Both the position numbers and the translations under genes were made by a program. A DNA stretch of 64,000 nucleotides from Bradyrhizobium sp. Gha (GTDB lineage: Bacteria > Pseudomonadota > Alphaproteobacteria > Rhizobiales > Xanthobacteraceae), in contig NZ_FOQM01000035.1 in NCBI RefSeq assembly GCF_900113735.1, positions 1 through 64,000 on the forward strand. Reading direction: 5' to 3'. The notes below the pieces were generated by a model, which had not been told where the DNA came from, did not search any database, and saw only the letters and a list, made by a program, of their open reading frames with translations. Every line of letters starts with the position of its first letter. Positions within the stretch are counted from its first letter, which is position 1. Shown in pieces: positions 34,998-44,108 of the stretch.

Positions 34998-35900
34998 ATG
35001 AAAATCGCCCTTGATCCTTTCATGCACCGCCACCTGAGCCTCGAGCAACTACCCGTCAAGGTGAAGGAGCTTGGTTACGACTGGATCGAACTTTCTCCAC
35101 GCGGGGATTTCCTCGAATGGTTCAAGGCGCCGCGCGTGTTCCCGGATCGTATCAAAACGTTCAAGCGCGCGCTGAAGAACGCGGGCGTCGGCGTCGCATC
35201 GCTTCTGCCGATGTATCGCTGGGCCTCCAACGACGAGGCCGAACGTCAGGCTGCAGTCAAGCATTGGAAGCGTGCCATCCAGATCGCGGTCGAGATGGAG
35301 GTTGATGTGATGAATTCCGAGTTCGGGCGCGGTCCGCATCCGGACAAGGGGTCGTGCTACTGCTGCCATACGGGCAGCATGATCGAAACCTGCGAGGATG
35401 CGTGGTGGCGCTCGGTGGAAGAACTGGTGCCGATGTTCGAAAAGGAAGGCATCACCCTGCATGTCGAACCGCACCCCGAAGATTGGTGCGAGACTCTGCA
35501 GCCCGCCGTGGACATCATTCGAACCGTAAATTCGAAGAACGTCAAGTTTCTCTATTGCGCGCCGCATACTTTCTACTTCGGCGACGATACCAAGGCCATG
35601 CTGCGCGAATGCGCCGATGTGCTGGCCCACGTTCATGTCGGCGATACGTTCAACCACAAGGCCAGTTCGGGGCTGCGCTACATCCTCAATCCGCCGGGTA
35701 CGCAGGCTCGGGTTCACCAGCACCTCAACATCGGCCAAGGCGAAGTGCCGTGGGACGACTTCTTCGGGACGCTCGCGGAGGTCGGCTTCGACGGGATCAT
35801 GACCGCCTGCGTCTTCGCGTGGGAAGACAGGGCAGACGAGAGCGGCAAGTTCATGCGGCAAGAGATGCAGCGTTACGTCGACAAGTACTGGAAGAAATAG
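34998..35900 (+). CDS. iolH: IolH-like sugar phosphate isomerase/epimerase
   Basis: A 300-residue TIM barrel of the AP-endonuclease 2/xylose isomerase-like superfamily, and in my view the IolH type. It opens MKIALDPFMHRHLSLEQLP and has YDWIELSPRGDFLEWF, MNSEFGRGPHP, HVEPHPEDWCETLQPAVD and LAHVHVGDTFNHKAS. Glutamate and histidine side chains in these motifs are the expected metal ligands. IolH occurs in inositol operons, but its exact reaction is unsettled. It is first after the hairpin at 34935. The gene symbol is an assignment by resemblance. Confidence 0.75.
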   Translation: MKIALDPFMHRHLSLEQLPVKVKELGYDWIELSPRGDFLEWFKAPRVFPDRIKTFKRALKNAGVGVASLLPMYRWASNDEAERQAAVKHWKRAIQIAVEMEVDVMNSEFGRGPHPDKGSCYCCHTGSMIETCEDAWWRSVEELVPMFEKEGITLHVEPHPEDWCETLQPAVDIIRTVNSKNVKFLYCAPHTFYFGDDTKAMLRECADVLAHVHVGDTFNHKASSGLRYILNPPGTQARVHQHLNIGQGEVPWDDFFGTLAEVGFDGIMTACVFAWEDRADESGKFMRQEMQRYVDKYWKK

Positions 35901-36035
35901 CCGAAAGAGGCCGCAATAGTCCGCGTGAACTAGCGCGCGCGACTTCAACAAGAACCTTGCGTGCGCGGCCGGACTTCCCGCTGCACGGCGGAGTTTTGTC
36001 AACCAAACCCGGCCAAAGCCGCAGGAGAAAAAAGA

Positions 36036-37208
36036 ATGCTAAATGGCGAGAAACTCATAAGTCGGCCCCTGCGCTGGGGCATGGTCGGCGGCGGCCGCAC
36101 CGGGCAGGTGGGATACAAGCACCGAACCGGTGCCCTGCGCGACGGCACATACCAGCTGGTGTGCGGCGCCTTTGATCTCGATGCGGCGCGCGGTCGCGAT
36201 TTCGGCGTGAGCCTGGGCCTCGAGGCGGGTCGTTGCTATGCCGACTACAAGGAACTGATCGCGAAGGAAACGGCGCGCGAGGACGGCGTTGAGGCCGTCA
36301 CGATCGCCACGCCGAACTTCTCCCACTACGAAATCACCAAGGCGTGTCTCGATGCCGGGCTGCATGTGATCTGCGAAAAGCCGCTGTTCTTCACGGTGGC
36401 CGAATGCGAGGAGATCGAGAAGCTTGCCGAGAAAGAGGGCCTGATTGTCGGCGTGACCTACGGCTACACAGGTCACCCGCTGGTGCATCAGATGGCAGCG
36501 ATGGTCGCCAAGGGCACGCTGGGCGAGATCCGCATCGTGGACCTGCAATACACGCACGGTTTCAACGCGAGCGACGACGCAGGCGCGCCCGAAGCCGTGA
36601 AGTGGCGCACCAATCCCCTGACCGCCGGGCCGACCTTCGTGCTGGGCGATATCGGCACGCATCTCTACTACCTTTCCGAAATCGTGTTGCCGCATCTCAA
36701 AGTCGAAAAGCTGCTGTGCGATCGCAAGGCCTTCATTCCGAGTCGTGCGCCGCTCGAGGACCACGCCACCGTACTCATGCACTATGACAACGGCGCGCGC
36801 GGCCGCCTTTGGGTGTCGTCTGTGAACGCGGGCAATATGGGATCGCAGCGTTGCCGCTTCGTTGGCTCCAAGGCCTCGGTCGAATGGTCCGACAGCCATC
36901 CCGATCAGCTGCTCTATGACGTGCAGGGCGAACCGAACCGCATCCTGCATCACGGCATGCCCTATCTCGAAGAAGAAGGCCTTGCCATCGATCGCATGGG
37001 TGCGCTGCATACCGAAGGTCTCGGCGATAGCTGGTCGAACATCTACCTGTGGATCGCGCAGGCGATCGACGCGAAGAAACGCGGCGACGAAGCCTTCCTG
37101 AAGGGGCATCATTACCCGGGGATCAAGGCCGGTACCGAAGGTGTTCGCTGGCTGGAAAATTGCGTCCGTTCGGCTGATGCCGGCTCGGCCTGGGTTGAAT
37201 TCAAGTAG
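36036..37208 (+). CDS. Gfo/Idh/MocA-family dehydrogenase (inositol dehydrogenase-like)
   Basis: A 390-residue NAD(P)-dependent oxidoreductase. The start at 36036 has AGGAG upstream and places the Rossmann motif (WGMVGGGRTGQVGYKH) near the N-terminus, with the cofactor-proximal Lys in HVICEKPLFFT. The region HGFNASDDAGAPEAVKWR and DIGTHLYYLSEIV is typical of family members acting on cyclitols and sugars. It is the only candidate in the operon for the first oxidation of inositol to inosose (the IolG role). A myo-, scyllo- or chiro-inositol or rhizopine preference cannot be told from the sequence. Confidence 0.88.
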   Translation: MLNGEKLISRPLRWGMVGGGRTGQVGYKHRTGALRDGTYQLVCGAFDLDAARGRDFGVSLGLEAGRCYADYKELIAKETAREDGVEAVTIATPNFSHYEITKACLDAGLHVICEKPLFFTVAECEEIEKLAEKEGLIVGVTYGYTGHPLVHQMAAMVAKGTLGEIRIVDLQYTHGFNASDDAGAPEAVKWRTNPLTAGPTFVLGDIGTHLYYLSEIVLPHLKVEKLLCDRKAFIPSRAPLEDHATVLMHYDNGARGRLWVSSVNAGNMGSQRCRFVGSKASVEWSDSHPDQLLYDVQGEPNRILHHGMPYLEEEGLAIDRMGALHTEGLGDSWSNIYLWIAQAIDAKKRGDEAFLKGHHYPGIKAGTEGVRWLENCVRSADAGSAWVEFK

Positions 37209-37237
37209 CTTCTGCCGCTCCGTTGGACGGGATCAAC

Positions 37238-38179
37238 ATGAAACTGTCTATCTGCACTGACGTGATGGGCGACCTTTCCTTCACCGATATGCTCGATAAA
37301 TGCGTCAAGCTCGGCGTCGAGGGCATCGAAATGACCGGCGGAGGTTGGTCCCGCGCGCCGCATTTCAGGGCCGACGAGCTTCTTGCCGATAAGGCGCTGC
37401 TCAAGAGCAGGCTGAAGGAGATCAAGGCGCGCGGCCTCGAAATCGCGGCGCTCAACTGCTCGGCCAACCCTCTCGATCCCGGCGAAATAGGCAAACGTCA
37501 CCGCAAGGAGATGAGGGACACCATCCAGCTTGCCGGTGAAGTCGGCGTCAGCACGATCGTGGCGATGTCGGGTCTGCCCGAAGCGGCACCCGGGGATATG
37601 GTCCCCAACTGGCTGGTTTATACCAAGAGCTGGCCCGACGAGATGCCGGAGCGCGACCGCTATCAGTGGGAAGAGCGGGCTTTTCCGTTGTGGCGCGATC
37701 TGGTGAGGCTGGCTGACGAGGTGGGCGTCGAAAAATATGCGATCGAGAACTTCTCGGCGATGCTGGTGTGGAATCCCGAGACCCTGTTTCGCCTCCGCAA
37801 GGAAGTCGGCCCCAAAGTGGGCATGAACCTCGATCCGTCGCACCTGATGTGGATGGGGGCAGATCCAATCGCATCCGCTCGCGCGCTGGGCAAAGCGATT
37901 CATCATTGCCACGGCAAGGACGCCCGTATCGAGCGCGGGCTCGCTGACGTGAACGGCCTTCTCGAATTGAAGGAGGTCACCGACTTTGCGAACCGCAGTT
38001 GGAATTACGTTGCCGTCGGCGCGGGCCGTGATTTGCAGTGGTGGAAGGAGTTCTTCTCGGTCGTTCGCATGTGCGGCTACAATGGCTGGGTGAGCCTCGA
38101 GATGGAAGATTTCACCATGTCCACCGAGGCAGGCATCCGGTCCTCCATCGAGGCATTGCAGGCCACCATCAGCCGTTGA
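37238..38179 (+). CDS. Xylose isomerase-like TIM-barrel protein (sugar phosphate isomerase/epimerase family)
   Basis: A 313-residue barrel with MKLSICTDVMGDLSFTDML, GVEGIEMTGGGW, AALNCSANPLDP, YAIENFSAMLVWNPETLFRL, MNLDPSHLMWMGAD and HHCHGKDARI. The Glu, Asp and His motifs form a probable divalent-metal site. It is distinct from the iolH-like and iolE-like barrels on either side. It could isomerise or epimerise an inosose, giving entry of another inositol isomer. The start at 37238 is preferred over an in-frame ATG five codons earlier; neither has a strong ribosome site. Confidence 0.8.
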   Translation: MKLSICTDVMGDLSFTDMLDKCVKLGVEGIEMTGGGWSRAPHFRADELLADKALLKSRLKEIKARGLEIAALNCSANPLDPGEIGKRHRKEMRDTIQLAGEVGVSTIVAMSGLPEAAPGDMVPNWLVYTKSWPDEMPERDRYQWEERAFPLWRDLVRLADEVGVEKYAIENFSAMLVWNPETLFRLRKEVGPKVGMNLDPSHLMWMGADPIASARALGKAIHHCHGKDARIERGLADVNGLLELKEVTDFANRSWNYVAVGAGRDLQWWKEFFSVVRMCGYNGWVSLEMEDFTMSTEAGIRSSIEALQATISR

Positions 38180-38228
38180 TTCCAGCCCCCGGTCATGCGC
38201 GGCGTGGCCCTGTTCGCTTGAGGACGAG

Positions 38229-39158
38229 ATGACTGCTCCGATCACCATAACTACCGCGCCCTGTTGCTGGGGCGTCGATGACGTGAAGAATCCACATCTG
38301 CCCCACTGGGAAAAAGTGCTGGACGAGGCGCGGGCCGCCGGCTTCGGCGGGCTGGAGCTTGGGCCTTACGGCTACCTGCCGCTCGACCTTGATCTTGTTT
38401 CGGCGGCGCTAGAAAAGCGCGGGTTGAGGATTGTCGCCGGTACGATCTTCGATGATCTGGTTTCGCCTGCAAACCGCGACAACCTCCTGCGCCAGACCGA
38501 CGAAATCTGCGCGCTGATAACGCAACTGCCGAAGCCCATTGCGCATGCCGGGCAGCGCTTCGCCGCGCCCTATCTGACCGTCATGGACTGGGGCCATAGC
38601 GAGCGCGACTATGCCGCGGGGCATTCGGACCGCGCCTCTCGCCTTGGAGGTGCCGCATGGGAGGGGATGGTCGACAACATCCGTGCTATCGCCGCGTTGG
38701 CCCGTGACAAATATGGTGTGCGCGCCACCATCCACCCACATGCCGGCGGCCATATCGAATTTGCCGACGAGCTGGAGCGTATCGTAAACGATATTCCCGC
38801 CGACCTGGCCGGTCTTTGCCTCGACACCGGGCATATGGCCTATTCCGGCATGGACCCGGTTGCCACCCTGCGCCGCTACTGGGATCGCGTTGATTACATC
38901 CATTTCAAGGACATTGACGTCAAGGTCTACCAAGAAGTGATGCGCGAGCGCATCCGCTTCTTCGATGCCTGCGCCAAGGGGGTCATGTGTCCGATCGGGC
39001 GCGGCTCGATCGATTATCCGGCGATCCATTCGTTTCTCACCGAATTGGGCTATGGTGGCTACATCACCATCGAACAGGAACGTGACCCGCGTAACACGGG
39101 CAGCATCCTGGATGACCTGGCGGCCAGCCGGACCTTTTTGGCGCGGACTGGCTTCTGA
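38229..39158 (+). CDS. iolE: IolE-like inosose dehydratase family protein
   Basis: A 309-residue TIM barrel resembling 2-keto-myo-inositol dehydratase (IolE/MocC). It has APCCWGVDDVKNPHLPHW near the start, FGGLELGPYGYLP, AIAHAGQRF-like PIAHAGQRFAAPYL, and TIHPHAGGHIEF. The metal-site motifs are CLDTGHMAYSGMDP, DYIHFKDIDVKV and ITIEQERDP. The reaction would be dehydration of inosose to the trione precursor cleaved by IolD. It lies directly ahead of iolC and iolD, as in known inositol operons. Confidence 0.82.
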   Translation: MTAPITITTAPCCWGVDDVKNPHLPHWEKVLDEARAAGFGGLELGPYGYLPLDLDLVSAALEKRGLRIVAGTIFDDLVSPANRDNLLRQTDEICALITQLPKPIAHAGQRFAAPYLTVMDWGHSERDYAAGHSDRASRLGGAAWEGMVDNIRAIAALARDKYGVRATIHPHAGGHIEFADELERIVNDIPADLAGLCLDTGHMAYSGMDPVATLRRYWDRVDYIHFKDIDVKVYQEVMRERIRFFDACAKGVMCPIGRGSIDYPAIHSFLTELGYGGYITIEQERDPRNTGSILDDLAASRTFLARTGF

Positions 39159-39176
39159 GAGGCGGGGAGACCTGAA

Positions 39177-41099
39177 ATGAAATCGTTAGACGTGATCACC
39201 ATTGGCCGGTCCTCGGTCGATCTGTATGGAGCCCAGGTTGGTGGTCGCCTCGAGGATATGGGGTCGTTCAACAAATATATCGGCGGTTCTCCGACCAATA
39301 TCGCCTGCGGGGCGGCACGGCTCGGCTTGAAATCCGGCCTGATTACGCGCGTAGGCGACGAGCATATGGGCCGATTCATCCGCGAACAACTCGTACGCGA
39401 AGGTGTGGATGTCAGGGGGGTCGTGACCGACCCCGAACGGCTGACAGCGCTCGTGCTTCTCGGCATCCGCGATGAGGAGCACTTCCCGCTGATCTTCTAT
39501 CGCGAGAACTGCGCCGACATGGCGCTCAGCGAGGACGACATCCATGAAGACTATATCGCCTCGGCGCGCGCACTCGTTGTGACGGGCACGCATTTGAGCA
39601 ACCCTCGAACCGAGGCCGCGGTCTTGAAGGCGCTGGCGCTCGCCCGCAAGAACGGGCTGCGGACCGCGCTCGACATCGACTATCGCCCGAACTTGTGGGG
39701 CGTGGCCGGTCACGGCGAAGGCGAAAGCCGCTTCGTTGAAAGCAGGAAGGTTACGGCAAAGCTGCAGTCGACGCTGCATCTGTTCGATCTGATCGTCGGC
39801 ACGGAAGAGGAGTTCCACATTGCTGGCGGCGCGACCAATACGCTTGAAGCGTTGCGCGCGGTACGCCAGGTTTCCGGCGCCACGCTCATATGCAAGCGCG
39901 GTGCTGCGGGCGCGGCGGCTTACGTGGGCGCTATCCCGGGCAGACTGGACGACGGGCAAACCGGTCCTGGTTTCCCGATCGAGGTCTTCAACGTGCTGGG
40001 GGCAGGCGACGGCTTCTTCGCCGGCCTGTTGAAGGGTTGGCTGGAGGACGCTGACTGGCCGACGGCGCTGAAATATGCCAACGCCTGCGGTGCGTTTGCG
40101 GTCTCGCGCCACGGATGCACGCCGGCCTATCCATCGCTGGAAGAACTGAACTTCTTCCTTGAACGCGGAATCAAGCGGCCCGATTTGCGGAACGATCGCG
40201 AGCTCGAACAGATTCACTGGTCGACAAACCGCCATCGCAATCATGCAGGTGACTGGTCGGAGTGCCGGGTCTTCGCCTTCGACCACCGTGTGCAGCTTGA
40301 GGAAATGGCCGGCTACACACTCGCAAAGGGCGCCGCATTCAAGGAGCTATGCCTGAAGGCCGCTCTGCAAGTTCAGGCCGGACGGCCTGGTTATGGCATC
40401 CTGTGCGACAACCGCATTAGCCGGCGCGCTCTGCACGCGGCCGCGGGCACAGGCCTATGGATCGGACGGCCCTGCGAATGGCCGGGATCGCGGCCGCTCG
40501 CGCTCGAACCGGAACTGGGGAGCGACTGCGGTGGGCTGGATGCATGGGCGCGCGAGAATGTCGTCAAAGTCTTGTGCTTCTGCCATCCGAAAGACGACGC
40601 AGTCACGCGCGCGAGCCAGGAAGCGACGGTGAAGCGCCTTTTCGAGGCGGCACGACGCAACGATCTGGAATTTCTGCTGGAGATCATTCCGTCCAAAGTA
40701 GGAGCGGTTGACGACGAGACCACGGCGACCCTGATCCAGCAATTCTACGACATCGGCGTCTTTCCCGACTGGTGGAAGCTCGAGCCAATGAAAACTGCCG
40801 CCGCTTGGGCAAATTCCATTTCCGCGATCGAGAACAACGACCGTCACACGCGCGGCATCCTGGTGCTCGGACTCGATGCGCCGGAGACGGAATTGGCAGC
40901 GAGCTTCGAGGTCGCCGCCGGCTTTGATCTGGTCAAGGGCTTTGCCGTGGGCCGGACAATCTTCGGCGATGTGGCGCGGGGTTGGATGAGGGCCGAGGTA
41001 GAAGACGATGCGGCCGTTGCCGAGATGGCGAAACGCTATCAACGCCTGTGCTCGATCTGGGATGAGGCGAGGGCGGCCGCACGGGAGAAGGGGGCATGA
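39177..41099 (+). CDS. iolC: Bifunctional 5-dehydro-2-deoxygluconokinase / DUF2090 aldolase-like protein
   Basis: A 640-residue fusion. Residues 1-320 form a PfkB sugar kinase (SLDVITIGRSSVDLYG, NKYIGGSPTNIACGAARLG, and the catalytic aspartate in NVLGAGDGFFAGLLKG). This domain phosphorylates 5-dehydro-2-deoxygluconate. Residues 330-640 are a DUF2090 domain (VFAFDHRVQLEEMAG, CHPKDDAVTRASQE, FAVGRTIFGDVARGWM), thought to act as the IolJ-like aldolase. The fusion explains why no separate iolJ is present. The stop overlaps the iolD ATG. Confidence 0.94.
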   Translation: MKSLDVITIGRSSVDLYGAQVGGRLEDMGSFNKYIGGSPTNIACGAARLGLKSGLITRVGDEHMGRFIREQLVREGVDVRGVVTDPERLTALVLLGIRDEEHFPLIFYRENCADMALSEDDIHEDYIASARALVVTGTHLSNPRTEAAVLKALALARKNGLRTALDIDYRPNLWGVAGHGEGESRFVESRKVTAKLQSTLHLFDLIVGTEEEFHIAGGATNTLEALRAVRQVSGATLICKRGAAGAAAYVGAIPGRLDDGQTGPGFPIEVFNVLGAGDGFFAGLLKGWLEDADWPTALKYANACGAFAVSRHGCTPAYPSLEELNFFLERGIKRPDLRNDRELEQIHWSTNRHRNHAGDWSECRVFAFDHRVQLEEMAGYTLAKGAAFKELCLKAALQVQAGRPGYGILCDNRISRRALHAAAGTGLWIGRPCEWPGSRPLALEPELGSDCGGLDAWARENVVKVLCFCHPKDDAVTRASQEATVKRLFEAARRNDLEFLLEIIPSKVGAVDDETTATLIQQFYDIGVFPDWWKLEPMKTAAAWANSISAIENNDRHTRGILVLGLDAPETELAASFEVAAGFDLVKGFAVGRTIFGDVARGWMRAEVEDDAAVAEMAKRYQRLCSIWDEARAAAREKGA

Positions 41100-42934
41100 C
41101 AAGGACAATTCGGCTGACGCCCGCGCAGGCGCTGGTACGTTGGCTTTCGGTACAGATGACTGAAGAGGATGAGCGCTTCATCGAAGGCGTCTGGGCCATC
41201 TTCGGGCATGGCAACGTCGCCGGGCTGGGCGAGGCGTTGCACGGTATCGGCAAGGCGTTGCCCACATGGCGCGGACAGAACGAACAGACGATGGCCCATG
41301 CTGCTATCGCCTATGCCAAGACGAAAAGGCGTAGGCGCGCCCACGCAGTGACCTCTTCCATCGGGCCGGGGGCCACGAACCTGATTACGGCCGCTGCGCT
41401 TGCGCACGTCAACCGGCTGCCCGTGCTGTTCATCCCCGGCGATGTCTTTGCCAACCGCCGGCCCGATCCGGTGTTGCAGCAGATCGAGGATTTCGATGAC
41501 GGCACGGTGAGCGCCAATGATGCCTTCCGCCCCGTCGTTCGCTATTTCGATCGCATCGCCCGGCCGGAGCATTTGCTGACCGCGCTGCCGCGCGCGCTCT
41601 CCGTGATGACCGATCCGGCAAATTGCGGGCCGGTGTGCCTCGGCTTCTGCCAAGACGTGCAGGCAGAGGCCTATGACTACCCGGAGAGCTTCTTCGAGCC
41701 CAGAGTGTGGCGTATCCGCCGTCCTGAACCCGACCCGCGCGAGGTCGAAGATGTCGCGACCATGATCCGGGCGGCCCAGCACCCGGTGATCATATCGGGT
41801 GGGGGCGTGCTCTATTCCGGGGCTGAAGACGTCCTTGCTGCATTTGCGGAACGGCACAACATCCCCTTCGTGGAGACCCAGGCCGGCAAGGGCGCAAACA
41901 CGTGGGAAAACGCCTTCAATTTCGGCTCGCCCGGTGTTACCGGCTCGGAATGTGCCAATCGCTTGTGCGAGAAATCCGATCTCGTGATCGGCGTCGGCAC
42001 GCGTTTTCAGGATTTCACCACCGGTTCCTGGGCGTTGTTCAAGAACGACCGGCGAAGGCTCGTCTCCATCAATCTGCATGGCTATGACGCCACCAAGCAT
42101 GGTGCGACGCCGGTTGTCGGCGATGCGAAGGTGACGCTCGAAAAGCTGTCAGCCCTGTTGAAGGATTACAAAGTCCCGGCCTTCGATGCGCAATCGCGCA
42201 GCGATTGGCACGAGACGGTGAAAAAGGTGACAGCCGCGCCGGAGGTCGATTCGACCAATTATCTCCCCACCGACGCTCAGGTGATCGGTGCCGTCCAACG
42301 GGTCGCCACCAAGGAAACAATAGTAATGTGCGCCGCCGGCACCATGCCGGGCGCCCTTCAAGTGTTGTGGCAGTCGGCGAAAGGCGGATACCACATGGAA
42401 TATGGCTATTCCTGCATGGGCTATGAAGTTGCGGGTGCCATGGGCATCAAGCTCGCGGCGCCCGAGAAGGAGGTCATCTGTTTCGTCGGCGATGGCTCCT
42501 ACATGATGGCGAATTCCGAATTGACCACGGCCGTCATGCGGCGCGTGCCCTTCACGATCGTGCTGACCGACAATCGTGGCTATGGCTGTATCAACCGCCT
42601 GCAGGTCGAGTGCGGCGGAGCGGAGTTCAACAATTTGTATGAGGATTCCAACGTTGAGGTGCAGCCCGCGATCGATTTCGTGAACCATGCCCGGTCCATG
42701 GGCGCACATGCGGAGAAGGCGGCCAGCATCGCCGATCTGGAAGCAAAAATCGTTGCTGCGCGCGGGCGCAATACGCCAACCGTCATCGCGATTGACACTG
42801 ATCCAGTGCCGGGGACCGGTGCCGGTGGGCACTGGTGGGATGTCGCCGTGCCGCAGGCCGGTGGACCCGAGCGTCTTGAACGGGCGCGTGAACGCTATAA
42901 CCGCAACCTCGCAAGACAGCGTGCTTTCGGCTGA
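41096..42934 (+). CDS. iolD: 3D-(3,5/4)-trihydroxycyclohexane-1,2-dione acylhydrolase (decyclizing)
   Basis: A 612-residue thiamine-diphosphate enzyme that opens the inositol-derived ring. The N-terminal domain has FGHGNVAGLGEAL with the catalytic-type glutamine in NEQTMAHAAIAYAK, and VTSSIGPGATNLITAAALA. The C-terminal TPP/Mg motif is CFVGDGSYMMANSELTTA followed by DNRGYGCINRLQ. Length and motifs fit IolD throughout. It is coupled to iolC by a four-base overlap and precedes iolB. Confidence 0.95.
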   Translation: MTRTIRLTPAQALVRWLSVQMTEEDERFIEGVWAIFGHGNVAGLGEALHGIGKALPTWRGQNEQTMAHAAIAYAKTKRRRRAHAVTSSIGPGATNLITAAALAHVNRLPVLFIPGDVFANRRPDPVLQQIEDFDDGTVSANDAFRPVVRYFDRIARPEHLLTALPRALSVMTDPANCGPVCLGFCQDVQAEAYDYPESFFEPRVWRIRRPEPDPREVEDVATMIRAAQHPVIISGGGVLYSGAEDVLAAFAERHNIPFVETQAGKGANTWENAFNFGSPGVTGSECANRLCEKSDLVIGVGTRFQDFTTGSWALFKNDRRRLVSINLHGYDATKHGATPVVGDAKVTLEKLSALLKDYKVPAFDAQSRSDWHETVKKVTAAPEVDSTNYLPTDAQVIGAVQRVATKETIVMCAAGTMPGALQVLWQSAKGGYHMEYGYSCMGYEVAGAMGIKLAAPEKEVICFVGDGSYMMANSELTTAVMRRVPFTIVLTDNRGYGCINRLQVECGGAEFNNLYEDSNVEVQPAIDFVNHARSMGAHAEKAASIADLEAKIVAARGRNTPTVIAIDTDPVPGTGAGGHWWDVAVPQAGGPERLERARERYNRNLARQRAFG

Positions 42935-42963
42935 TCGGTGTGGGCGAACCCGGAGGAGGGCGA

Positions 42964-43770
42964 ATGAACAATCTGTTGCGCAGGCCCTTTGGCACTCATG
43001 GCAAGGTCCATGAGATCACCCCAGTCAGCGCCGGCTGGCGCTATGTTGGTTTTTCACTCTACCGGCTGCGCGCGGGGGAACGCGCGGCCGAAGAGACTGG
43101 CGACCGCGAAGTCATTCTGGTGATGGTCGAGGGCAGGGCTGCCATGACCGCGGCCGGCCAGGATTGGGACGTGCTTGGCGAACGGATGAATGTGTTCGAG
43201 AGGACCCCACCGCATTGCCTCTATGTGCCGAATGCCGAGAGATGGGAGGCCGTGGCCGAGACCGACTGTACCATTGCCGTCTGCTCCGCCCCCGGACGGG
43301 GTGGACACAAGGCGCGCCGGGTAGGGCCCGATGGCATCATGCTTACCGAGCGCGGTAGGGGCACCAATACGCGCTACATCAACAATATCGCCATGGAGAA
43401 TGCGGATTATTGCGACTCGCTCCTCGTGACCGAAGTCTTTACGCCCGCCGGGCACTGGTCGAGCTATCCCTCCCATCGTCATGACGAAGACGACTACCCC
43501 CGCATAACTTATCTGGAAGAGACTTATTTCCACCGGATCAATCCCGGAAGCGGTTTTGGCATTCAGCGCGTCTACACCGACGATCTGCAACTGAACGAGA
43601 CCATGGCCGTGCATGACGGCGACGTAGTCCTGGTGCCGCGCGGACACCATCCGTGCGGCGCGCCCTACGGATTCGAGATGTACTATCTCAACGTTATGGC
43701 AGGCCCTCTGCGCAAATGGCGTTTTGTTCCAAGCGCTGCCGTCGAGTGGATATTGAAACGGGATGCCTGA
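42964..43770 (+). CDS. iolB: 5-deoxy-glucuronate isomerase
   Basis: A 268-residue bicupin that converts 5-deoxyglucuronate to 5-dehydro-2-deoxygluconate, the IolC substrate. The ATG at 42964 follows GGAGGAGGG and is preferred to the GTG at 42940. It shows WRYVGFSLYRLRAGE, PSHRHDEDDYPRITYLEETYFH (the metal-binding histidines and glutamate, with residues 170-190 forming the core), and VLVPRGHHPCGAPYG. It closes the operon. No iolA (malonate-semialdehyde dehydrogenase) follows inside the island. Confidence 0.94.
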   Translation: MNNLLRRPFGTHGKVHEITPVSAGWRYVGFSLYRLRAGERAAEETGDREVILVMVEGRAAMTAAGQDWDVLGERMNVFERTPPHCLYVPNAERWEAVAETDCTIAVCSAPGRGGHKARRVGPDGIMLTERGRGTNTRYINNIAMENADYCDSLLVTEVFTPAGHWSSYPSHRHDEDDYPRITYLEETYFHRINPGSGFGIQRVYTDDLQLNETMAVHDGDVVLVPRGHHPCGAPYGFEMYYLNVMAGPLRKWRFVPSAAVEWILKRDA

Positions 43771-44108
43771 GAAAAGTACGGGCGGCTCGCATCGATCTTG
43801 AAAGTAACGCTGTCTCACGCGACTCGTCCGCGTGGCGCTATTTGGAAATGGCTCCTAAGCTATTGATATTGCTAACGCGTGTTTTGACCGTTTTTTTCCA
43901 AACGCGCGCTGAAATCATTGAATAATCAAACAGATTTTGATTCCGCCATTCGGGTCCTGATCCGTTGCGCTCAAAAGGACAGTCAAGCCCTTGAGTTCAT
44001 TACCTACAGAAGGCCGGTAGGCGCGGGTCCTTGGGGTGCGTTTGGAAACCGCTGCTAACTCTCCGCACAACCGTCCACTGCCACGCTCCTCAGGCGGTCA
44101 GCTCAAAG
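43771..44108. other. Gene-free stretch between iolB and the integrase remnant
   Basis: No credible coding frame is present. The composition is more AT-rich than the neighbouring operon (for example GTTTTTTTCC near 43891), as is common near island ends. No strong terminator hairpin for the iol operon could be found. Confidence 0.5.

Noticed and set aside
38229..39158. Reading this gene as a rhizopine mocC
   Set aside because: MocC and IolE are close relatives. Adjacent iolC, iolD and iolB favour an inositol route, so rhizopine use is kept only as an alternative.
43918..43929. TTGAATAATCAA as a possible FNR/FixK site
   Set aside because: The half-sites TTGA and TCAA are four bases apart instead of the required six, and no gene is suitably placed.
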